This document shows, piece after piece, positions 50,598 through 60,911 of a stretch of 64,000 nucleotides of DNA (its first letter is position 1; each line of letters opens with the position of its first letter). The translations under genes and the position numbers were made by a program. Source of the stretch: Galerina marginata (taxonomy: Eukaryota; Basidiomycota; Agaricomycetes; Agaricales; Galerinaceae); assembly GCA_023014335.1 (NCBI GenBank), contig JAECYW010000010.1, positions 372,001-436,000 on the forward strand, in the 5' to 3' direction. The notes under the pieces were generated by a model. That model was not told where the DNA came from. It did no database searches and saw only the letters and a program-made list of their open reading frames with translations.

Positions 50598-51691
50598 ATG
50601 AAGAGGTCGAACCTTACACTTGTCAGTTATTCAAGCTCTGACGAGGAAGACATAGCTCGGGAGATGCCACCCAAAGCACCTCCAATGAAAAAAAGGTAGT
50701 TTATTGCAGTTTTGTACCATGTCATTTGCCGTTCATCGTCCATTAGAAAATTACCTCCTCTGTCCTCGAGCATAGTCACACCTGGGCCAGTAGATAATCC
50801 GGCCCTCCACCAAGGCCGAATACGAACTACACCGCATGTGGATGGGCAATTCGCGGCACATGTGTACGTCTCGTTGCCCCTGGGTCGCCATTCATTGTTA
50901 TACAAGGTTGTTCAAGCTATTCTATGCGACGCAAAGGAGGCCATTCCCACCTTGCACGAGATCTGGACAACTGAACCTGTTTCACAACGTCCTGAGCTTC
51001 ACATTTCTCTATCACGGCCCATTTTCCTCCGAGCTCACCAGAGGGAAGACCTGAAAAGGGCAGTTAAAAATATCGCAAAAGCACACAAAGCGTGGGTCAC
51101 TCACCATAATGCTGCAATCAGTTTTGCATTCTAATTAATCTGTTCGCATCCCTCCAGGTTCATTGTGTCGTTCGCGATATTATCGGAGCTGATAAACGAT
51201 GAGAAAACTAGGACTTTCTTGACTATGGAAGTTGGGGCCGGTCATCACGAGGTGTGCTATGCCTTCCTCAAGTTGATGTACTCACTCAACCATGAATGCA
51301 GCTACGTTCTTTGGCCAATTCACTTGCTCCTGCTATAGAGGCTGTTCGTCAGCAAGCATATTACGTCAAACCGCGATTCCATGCCTCGATCGCCTGGGCT
51401 CTCCTAAATAACCGACCGGGGACATCAGGCCCATTACCGGTCGCCTCTGACGGTACCTATGGTCCTTGTGCTACAGAAGACATTCGCGTACCCTCTTCGA
51501 ACCCCAATTCTCCAATCACCGGCACTGATGTATTTCCTACAATTGCATGTTTTCCACCGGAGGTGATAACGACGCTCAATGAACGTTACGGCTCAGAGTT
51601 ATCATCCCCGAAAGTGGGGGCTTTTACTGTTGAATCGATCACATTGAAAATCGGAAAAGACATGATCTCCTGGAACTTAACTGGTATGTGA
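50598..51691 (+). CDS. USB1: USB1-like U6 snRNA 3' phosphodiesterase (2H family)
   Basis: Exoribonuclease that trims and caps the U6 snRNA 3' end. The start ATG at 50598-50600 gives MKRSNLTLVSYSSSDEED, then EMPPKAPPMKKR, joined over an intron to KLPPLSSSIVTPGPV, then HVYVSLPLG. The two 2H signature motifs are present: ELHISLSRPIFLRAHQRED (first H-x-S) and YYVKPRFHASIAWALL (second H-x-S). Between them is RTFLTMEVGAGHHE, and then an intron. The tail IESVTLKIGKD-like segment (ESITLKIGKDMISWNL) is typical. The stop lies next to a possible donor GTATGT, but either splice choice ends the protein within a few residues. No frameshift. Confidence 0.88.
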
Positions 51692-54600
51692 GCTGGGCCT
51701 GGACCGCATGTTGATACATCTTGTGGAACCTATTCAATGAATATACGCTTAGGTTGAAGATCGACGCAATGGCCCGAACTTTTTTTGCTCCGCGGAGGAC
51801 TTTCTCTGTGAATGTTTTAATTATACTTCCCCACTTTTCCTGAAGCTATTATAACGGGGTTCCTTGAATTGTTCCCCGACAGCAAACCCATTCGCGCTCT
51901 TCATCAAGCTTGGACCCGCACAAGTGCCGAGCTATGTGATCCCCGCTCGGAAGTATCAAGCTTCCACCCATGCGCTTCGAGTTGACCTTGGGAGGATGAT
52001 TGTCCTTCCTCTTATCATCTGACCCCCGAACCCCAACTGGAAGGATTGGCATTTTGTATATCCATCATGGTCCAACTCTATCCTGATAGATGGCTCTGCA
52101 AAGTCTTTGTCATTCCTGACGAAAAGGTCTCACGTCAATCCATAGAACAGACCCATCCCGCTCGGTGCGAAGAGCTTATTTTTAAATATTCGTCCCAATT
52201 TGGTAGGTTTTTCTGAATCCATTCAAATTTCAGTTTTACTGATAATAAGGTTTTTCCTTTGGTGAATCATACATCTTTGCATTAACGCACTCTTCATTAA
52301 AATTTCTCTCAGAACCGACTTATTATCTTTCGAATGTGAATGTTCGGAGAAAGGACCATCTGTGACCTCTTTTGCATGGGAGGAGCTTCCGAGAGCCGCT
52401 GGGTCGACCTCGGTCAATGCCTTGATAGTTATTGACTTGACGGTTGCTGTTGGGCTGTCCAACTCGAAGTCGGCTTACTCAAGCTCGTCATCCCAAACAC
52501 CCGGCGCTTTGTGCTGCCAAAACGATCGTTCTAGACAGGAGACGGCAGTCTGGTCAAATCACCGCGATTGATCCATGATTCGGAATGATCGCCCCACCAG
52601 CAAAGACGGAGTTAGCTTTGCAGACCCCTTGCCATTCCTTTCCTCGAATCTGTGGCGAAACCTGGCCTTATCACTTCAATTACACAATTCCCGACACCTC
52701 ACGGCTTGTCCGAACCTATGGGAGTAAAAATTATACGAGAGGAATTGTTCCTGCCCGAGAAAACAGCCCGAATCATGTTGACTCCGTGCTGTTGGATTTG
52801 GATGTTGAACATTACACGTCCATCAACTTCTGTACTTCTTCCCCTTGTGCTAGTCCAAAAAACCTTCTCTCTGCTCAGTTCTCTTAATAGAAGCAATCTA
52901 TTGCCGATCCAACATCCACACCGCTCGTTTGCATCTGAACTGGTTTACATCGGTTTCGTGCGCTCTCTCCCCGCTCACGAAGTGTCCCATTAGGAATTCC
53001 GTGCCTGATATCTCTCTCACCGAGTGTCAATGTGCCAATCCCACCACCTAAAGCAAAACATTCTGTCAACCTTCATTGACCCAGATCTCCTTGCCGAAGC
53101 CCCGTAGATCTCTGCGCGCCGTTGGTTCGCTTTAGCGTCCTTCGAAGGTTCGGATATTTTCAGCCATTCTTGGAACACTTCTTTTTATTCCATCCCGCAT
53201 TTTCATTAATGCATTTGATATCGCCTTGGCCGAGGCCCATTCTCCGTTCGTCTATGCGTGGTTATAGGAGATTTGATACACTCCAACGATTTTTGATACA
53301 ATTGGTAATCATTTCTCCTTGTTGGTTCATCTGCGCTGTATCTATAACCAATCTTTCCCATACAGGCTGTGCCACTCTCTAACCGCTACTCCCATCTTGA
53401 TGGTGCAAGTTGATCCACTGGGTAATGACTTTTTGCAAGGATGTTAAACCTCGGAATTGTTTGAACGCTATACCGCTTCTCCAAGCGCATTTAAAAGGCT
53501 AATCTAACCGGCGCCGTGGGCGTAATTTCATTCACGGAATGTATACGGGAACGTTTAAAGTTAGCGGACGAACGCTCCAAGGCACGCTCATTCTGTTTAA
53601 TGTTCACTGATGATGCCACATCCCCTTCTTACTAAGGTCAACTCCTTCATCACGATCATAGGTGATAGTGGGCGATTGGCGACAGATATCAGCCACAGTT
53701 TACTTGTCGAGGAGCCTTGAGGCAGTCAACCTGCAACACGATCTTAAATCTTAATCCCATTGGCCCAGCATTGTCGCAGCAGACGGTGTTCAATAATGTT
53801 CAATTTATGTCATCAACCCATCCTGAGTTATGCCGGCTCCTGACACCGTTTCAGCGGGATGGTTATCATCCATGCTTGTTCCTATGGGCGCTCTATCATC
53901 CGAGCGCACATTGGCCCACCTTATCTTTTTTTGTTCACGCAAGTAATCTTAGACTTTGTTCTCATGGAAAGTGGTACTCGCTTGAGCCTCAAGAGTGCGG
54001 CCGTGTGGCGTTCTATCTGGACTCTGCAAACATTTCGTAAAGGTCATCTGCGTTCATACCTAGAAACAGTGGACATTTCAAAAGTCCCTCCCAGTCTGTA
54101 GCACGATTTCGGCGTCATCCACACTTTGAAACGGAGGAGTTGAGGCGGAGGAGAGGGAGGAGAATCATCGGGTCCTTGCAAACGGGTCTTCCTAATGGCT
54201 GTTTCATCACACTAAAATGCGGTCAGCTGAGATTATGTAGATATCCCTTACGGGAAACATCGTCAGTACCATCGTGACCTATTCGCTGCGAAGACACTGG
54301 CTTGTGGTTCGAGTTTATGGATATTATGAAGTCACCATGTAGTCCAACAGCTCTACCCTCTTCAGCACGATCTCCGGAGCTTCGATGAATTATTGGAGTG
54401 AATTGGTTTTTATTTGTGCTTAGGTAGATACACCGACGAGAGTGAATACGTCTCCATGGGATATCGGGTTTCCCTCCTTCGTGAGGATTCCAAGTCAATG
54501 GGTTTAAATTGTCCATTTAAGAAGCTGGGCCTTAGTTTTTGGGGTTCGGTGTTGAGTGCGCTTTGGGAGACAGAAGTCTTTCATAAAATCGTCACTGACT

Positions 54601-56324
54601 AACGTTGGGTAAATCGTAAATGTCCTCGGATCGGCAACAAAGCACATACAAGCCTCCAATACGACAACCTACCTGACGAATGAACTTAAATAGCCTGCGA
54701 CAGCACGAAATATAAAGTCACTTAGTAACCTGAATTTGCGACCGTCGAGAGAGGAATTTGGCCCCCGCCCTCCCACCTTACGCTCCTGGAATCGAAGCTG
54801 AAAGCTGGCATAGGTTCGGACCAAACCACAATAGAACATTTGGTTTAGCGTGGGTGCTCTGTACAGGGGTTGTTCCGTCTTAATACCTTACTCACGACGA
54901 CCGGAAAGGCCATTTTTTCCGCTCTATGTCTTCCCCTGAAGTGGTGATTGGTGAGGCCTGAGGCATGTTTAGCTACCTTAATTTGGATCGTCAATCTTCT
55001 AGTCCCTTTCGGTACTAATTAATGGAGGACGATGAAGGGGTCGGAATAGGTATTAAACGCGCGCCTTTTACTATCTAGTGAAAAAATTTGGTAGATAGAT
55101 TAAGAGCTAACAATCCTGCTGTCAAAGGTGATGACAGACATGAGGATTCCGGTGTTCGAATGGAACAGGAGTTTACAACCCCCGGTATAAGTATAGTCCA
55201 GGGTGAGAGTATTGTATAGGTTTATGCGAAGGCCTCGACCGTATGTAATGTTTAAAATTTTTGGAACAGTCATCGGACTTAATATTTGGCCGACAAACAC
55301 TCAAAAAGTCAATAAGGCTTAAGCGCCTGGCGCCTAACCGCCATGTGACGTTCAGGGTCTAAGATAAGATGAGGAATTTCGCCGAATCCTACTGGTCCAT
55401 TTTATGAAATAGCAGAAAGTAGGCACATTAGGTCAGGCGAAGATGCTATCTGAAATTTATATCGACGAAGAATTTTGTAGCTCAGAGTGAGCATTGTAAG
55501 TAATTTAGTCCATCATTCTAGTTTCCCTTTGATCAACACCACTTATCATTCAACTTGATCCTATAATCAGACAGCTTGGAAAGGTCTGTATTCCAAGAAG
55601 GTGAAAAGAGGTGATCCTTTAACCAGAGTTTTGTCTGCGAATAACTCTTCAAGTTCACGATCCGCTCGAGTGGTTCTTGGGAAACCTCAACTAGCTCAGA
55701 TTCTGGCTGAATTCCCAAAAAAACGAAGTGAATCAAGAATTCGAACTGGTTGTTACGTTACAGCCTATACCGATGAAGTCAGTGTCAATTTGTGCAAAGC
55801 CTTCCTGAACAAGTCAGAGTCAATCGTTTGACTTACAGAAGTTGGTGGAATCGAAGAGGAAGCCATTGTCTACCCCATAGTGGAGAAGTGATTCATTTTT
55901 CCGCAGCGGGTCAGTTGTTCATTGCACACTGATGAGAAGTAGTGGCATTTCATTATAGATTTTTCATTATAGTCAAGTCAAACAAAAAGTATCTAACCTT
56001 TCTAACCCTGAATGGAAATTGATCATGATCGCTGGAGCGGAAGTGACATCTGATGAAGACGACAGGAACCCATACGACCAAGTCTGTCCGGTTTGCTTTC
56101 ATCACGAAAAACCTTTGTTGAATTTGATTAGCTCGCAATTGAGTTAGTAGCTCAGGTTTCGAAACCACTGAAGTTAAAGCGAGGCTACCAAGACCAAATA
56201 GGCAACCAACCTTGATTCGGCTCGCAAATCAAATCAACGTTGCTCTGTTCCCCGCTATCTCCATGACACATGAACCCAAGTCCTGTACGTACTAAACGCA
56301 CGGAGGCGGGAGATGGCTGCATAC

Positions 56325-56470
56325 TCTCTCAGTGGCCCTTGTCACGGAACGTGTCCCGGTGTAGAATAGAGGTCGGGTGACGAGCTTGGGGATGGGCAGA
56401 GGGCACACAAGCATGCTTTGAAACGAAAAACGCTCCGGGATATTTGGTCCAGGGAAAGTGGGAAAGTGAC
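56325..56470 (+). repeat. Direct repeat copy 1
   Basis: Shares, in the same order, a GGCCC(T/A)TGTCA(C/T)GGAACGTGT block and a second GAAACGAAAAACGCTCCGGG block with the copy at 57,045-57,240. Confidence 0.7.
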
Positions 56471-57044
56471 CAATTGCGAGGATGCCGTCTTGAAGTTCAT
56501 TTGATATGGCGCGTTATATCTTCAAGGAATGTGTCTTCGAGTCAATGGGTAGGCGATAAAAAACTAGCGATTTCCTTGAAGTTTTCCCTTTGCGGTTCAA
56601 AGTGCTTAAAAAAACTGTGGAACTAGCAAGTAAGTACTTCGGCGAGGATTTCTGGCAAGGCTCCGGAGTCGGAGCAGGATACGAGTTAATCCCAATGGGA
56701 GTCGCGTTGTATATTGTCTACAAGGTCCCCGGTCCATAACTCTTGTCACGGAAAGTACCCAAATGTCGGGTGTGAGCTCGACGGAAGGCCAATATTGTTT
56801 ATATGAAAAGTTCCGTCGCTTTCGTCGATTCGATTCAAGATTTGAACGACCAAATTTTACTGGCGCTGCCAATGCTTCGCGTTCTGAACCAAACCGACCA
56901 TACAGTGAATAACAATTGCCGAATAGAAAAACGCTGGCAAAGCTTCCAGGGAAAAGAGACAGAGACAGAGACAGACAGGGAAGGGGTGAACGCGAAATGG
57001 AGAACGCGACGACGGTAGAGTTGCGCGATTGTTTGTGCTCTGAG

Positions 57045-57240
57045 GCTCCTGTCAATGGCCCATGTCATGGAACGTGTGTCTCGACTTCCGACAGAGGAAG
57101 GAAAAAACGTAACTACGTACATGCGTGTCGGGTAGGCGTGCAGGAAGGGGCAAGGGCATAGGGCAAGGGCAAATGCGCTGCCGCGGCGAGCATTCGCTGA
57201 AACGAAAAACGCTCCGGGTAGCTTTCGTTCGCTGGGATCC
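57045..57240 (+). repeat. Direct repeat copy 2
   Basis: Same two blocks as 56,325-56,470, with a slightly wider spacing between them. The intervening region holds related words such as CGAATAGAAAAACGCTGG near 56,921 and CGAATAGAAAACG near 57,331. Confidence 0.7.
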
Positions 57241-59316
57241 CGGATTGACCGTCGCGACCCTCGGCGGTTCCTTTGAATTCGTCCTCACTTGCCAAATATG
57301 CTGCTGCGCAATGAACGTCAGCGTTCGCCGAATAGAAAACGTTTTTCAGTCCTTGGGAAATAGGGATGAACCTTGGAAAAACAAACCAGTTGTCCGAAAA
57401 GTACGCCCATTCCGCCGTGGTAAAACGTTCTCTGTCCGAAGTGAGAACGAGTTTAGAGTTGCTTTGGAGGTCTGTTTTGGGCTTCGACGCGCTTCGCGAA
57501 GTTGGGTGCTTAATGAAGCCATTCCTAGCGTGGTAGAGTAGTACTCACTCCACCGGAATAGAACCTTCGTTAAAAATAATTCGTGTGTGCCGGCCGTGGC
57601 TCTATTTCTCAACATCGAGACTTGGCGACCAAACCAGTTTTCGTGTGGGGGAGGATACCAAAACGAACGGGGTTTTCTGCACCTCATACGAGGAATGGTC
57701 ACCTCTGAACCTGGCTTAGTCCTTGAAAGTTTAGAGCTTTGCATTGATTTAATTGGCCGTGAACTTTCTTTGCAAGGCTTGTACCAAATCAGTCGCGGCG
57801 TCGTTTAATGAACATCATTCATTATCGACGTCCATCATAGGAAAATTGGGGTGAGTTGGTAAAAATCGCAAGCCAAGAATCAGTTCTACTCACCAATACG
57901 ATCAGCTGAACCAGGGAGGATCTCTTCTGTTTACTCTTCTGCTCAAAGTTGAAGAATTTGCTTTCGTTTGGAAGTCATTTAATTCTTGTCTCCTGTCGTT
58001 GTCGCTGTGTACATTTACGTCTGACTGGAGGCACTGAAGGACGAAGCGTTCCCCCGCTCTCAGGCTGTCGTTGTCGTTGTTGTATGTTTTGTCCGTTGTC
58101 GGGCTGCCAGTGTCGGAGGCAAGGAAGCGAAGTAGGGTTCTGACGATCAGCTGCGCCACATCCGTCGGTAAGCGGTCCGGTATGTCCGCCTCCTTATTTG
58201 GAAGTTGTGAGAGATCAGCGCTGCTGCGGAGGTTCGAAGGTTTGAAGACGGGAACATCCAGCTGTCTGGAATTTAGGAAATTCGTTGCATTTTCTTTGAG
58301 CGCTAGCGCTCGTGGCGCTCGTGGCGGACGAGCTGTTTACATACCAAATTATATGCAGCTCATCCTCCATCGCCCACTCGAAAAAATTGTGGCGCACTGC
58401 CACTGAATTGTAGACCAGCATCGGCAAACATGGCGCTTGAGTTGTAATTACTGGAGTTTGGAGTTCAATAGCAATTACGCAGCCTTTTGACTAGAAGCAC
58501 TCGCCAAACGCTACGACAAATGCTACAAACGACCCATTCTATTCTCAACCAAGTAAGCAGAAGCTCAGAAATCGACCTACTAGCTCTACCTACAAGACAG
58601 TTTCTTAATACTAACATGCCCAACTAACGACCTATGTCCTAGTCGCCGCTTCCATATCCGTAGGCTAACAACGGACACTAGATCCTGGCGCGTCCAGTCA
58701 ACATCGACACTAAGCAGTTGGGGATGGAAAAGGGGATGGAAGTCGAAGTCGAGCAGGCAGGAGGCCTAGGTCCGACGGACGCCTAGAGCGCACCGACGAC
58801 ACGGCAGAGTGGCAGAACCCGTCTGGCGTCAGGTAGCGCGAGAGGAAGCCCAAGTCGAAGGGGAGGAAGTCGAAGCGCAAGCCATGCACGACGTCGCGCA
58901 CCGACGCTGCCGAGTGGCGATGGCAGAACCCGTCCGGTGTCCACTGTCCACTGTCCGTTGGCATATACTTGGAACGCGAACGCGAACTCGGACTGACAGA
59001 GAGACGAGGGGGGCTTCGATGTTCGATGATCGGTTTGATGTGTTGATTATGCCTGGGTGGTGGGCAGGCGCCGCCGCCGCCGCCACCGCCATGCGCACGA
59101 TCATCATCATGGGAATCGAAGGCGAGGTGTGGACGGAATTGCTGGGTCCTGTCTTGCGCCGACGCTAACGACGGAACCGCAGGAATTGGGCAGATATGGG
59201 CAGAGCGGACGCAAGACCGTGCGTATCCGCTGGGAAGGGGCGTGCGGAGGGGTTTGAAGAGTGTGGGGCGTTCGCGTTATCCATCGTGGGTCGGTGGGAA
59301 ATACTCAGTCCTGAGT

Positions 59317-60837
59317 CTAAGCAGACGGGGTTTGAAATTCGGGAAAGCTAGCAAAAGGCGTGACGACGATGGCGACGTTCCGCCCGCTGCCCGTCGCTTG
59401 GTCGAACAGGATTGACGAGCTCTGCGCGGGGCTTGGGTATATTCTGGTTTTGGTCCGAAGTTTGTGTGCCGTCGATCCCAAGCTCCTGCCGGACCCAGTG
59501 CAGCCGATCGCGCAGGATGGCGCTCTCGATGGCTGGGCCGAGGAGGCAACGCATAACATGCAGGACTGCGAGAGAGTTTTCGAGGGATGTATCTCTCCCT
59601 CTGGGTTTTCGGTCGGTGCCTTCAACTTTCCTCGTTTTCACCCTCGGGATCGAACGCATCCTCCCTGAATCGCAACCCCAATTTTACTTCTGCTGCACGG
59701 AGGAAGGTATTCCAGGACGCGTACGCAGAGTCGCGGAGGCGGCCTAGGCGCATGGCGGGGGACTCACCGGTGCTGGACTCGGCGGCTTGGTCTTGATCTG
59801 GGCTGCGAGACCAGCGGGCGGGGACGGTGGCTGATTTTTTGGTGGGGGTGCTAGTGGAGGTATTGGGAGTAGGTGTTGCGCTCTCGATTGCCGTTGCGAG
59901 GAGGGCGCGCCAGGTGACTTTGCGGATTGATAGTGCGACGGCTGGATCGAGGGTGGGTGGGTCTGTGGGGAGGAGCCATTGCGAGGGGATTTGGGCTGCG
60001 AGTTGGTATGCGGATATGGGGAGATGACGGGTGGACGGGGGGTAGTCTGTTGTTTTATAGATTAGATAGAAAATCAACAAAAAAGAGGAACAGACCAGAT
60101 GGGTTCATGAGGTTGTAGCAGCAGCCAACTGCGACTAAACCTGCTGGGTACCAGTTCGTATTTGGATTCTTGGTAGCTGCAATGAATGCACGAATGATAT
60201 CTGGGGTCAAGGACCCGCAGGCATGGAGGGCAACGAAGAGAACAGGCACGGGGTCAGGCCCATCGTGATTGGCCCAGTCATCAATGGTGCTGAGCAAAGA
60301 ATCTGGGGAGATAAAAATGACCCTGTGAGCAATGGGCGGATCAGCGTCGGGGAGTAGACGTTGTTCCCATCGCTGGGCACCGCGGGTCTGCTCCGTGTCT
60401 GCATCAAGCGCAAGGATATGTGCAAGAGGGAGCTGAGCTTTGAGTGCACGGGTGAGATAGCCCTGCCCGGCGCCGATGTCGACGATGCGCAGGGTGTGTT
60501 CGGGGACGTGGGCGGCGAGGCGGACGGTGTAGGCGGCCATGCGTGCGACCTCGTGGGCTTTCTTCGGGGACATGCCCGGGGAGGCGAGTGGCGGAGCATG
60601 GAGGGGAATCGGGGCGCGGGGGAGCTGGACGGCGCGGATGGCAGTGATCAGGTGTGCGAGGTCGGCGGGGATGTCGGGGGCCGGGATGGCGGCGGCCGAA
60701 TAGAGACACACGAGGTGGAGGACATCGGCACGGAGAGAAGGGGCTGGCTGTGTATTTGGGTGGGTGGCGAGCAGCTGGAGGGCTCGGGGGCTTGTGAGTG
60801 GGTCGGACTCGTCGGGGACAGGAGACATGTTTGACAT
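59317..60837 (-). CDS. METTL25/RRNAD1-like SAM-dependent methyltransferase, two apparent +1 shifts
   Basis: Methyltransferase of the METTL25/RRNAD1 family. The start at 60835-60837 gives MSNMSPVPDESDPLT. Landmarks: MSPKKAHEVARMAAYTV (family signature just before the SAM fold), VDIGAGQGYLTRALKAQLPL (motif I), ALDADTEQTRGAQRWEQRLL, VLFVALHACGSLTPDIIRAF and AAGLVAVGCCYNLMN-like sequence. Then comes a variable Ser/Thr/Pro region, and a C-terminal block (VMRCLLGPAIESAILRDRLH, then ILFDQATGSGRNVAIVVTPF). Frame changes near 59,640-59,665 and 59,400-59,412; both fit one inserted base. The enzyme's RNA or protein substrate is not deducible here. Confidence 0.8.
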
Positions 60838-60911
60838 GATTTGCGGCTCGGCGTGCTCGGGGCAACATACTTAACTAATATCCCACCAACTGCATTTTCC
60901 ACTCGCTCCCC
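60838..60911. promoter_or_regulatory. Very short divergent promoter, METTL25-like / P450
   Basis: Only 74 bases between two divergent start codons. Any promoter elements must overlap. No TATA box evident. Confidence 0.45.

Larger units (their letters stand above)
51692..59316. other. Gene-poor 7.6 kb region with repeats
   Basis: No gene I can support over more than 7 kb, unlike the dense flanks. Frames are short and lack family motifs. Features seen: duplicated sequence at 56,325-57,230 (next entries) and a GC-rich stretch around 58,700-59,250. May be repeat-derived, or contain unrecognised non-coding genes. No recognisable transposase or reverse transcriptase motif was found by eye. Confidence 0.5.

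Noticed and set aside
57125..57541. 138-codon plus-strand frame
   Set aside because: No family match, GC-rich composition and overlap with a repeat copy; considered spurious.
59700..60080. Plus-strand frames over the METTL25-like gene
   Set aside because: The minus strand carries the methyltransferase signature; the plus frames are its shadows.
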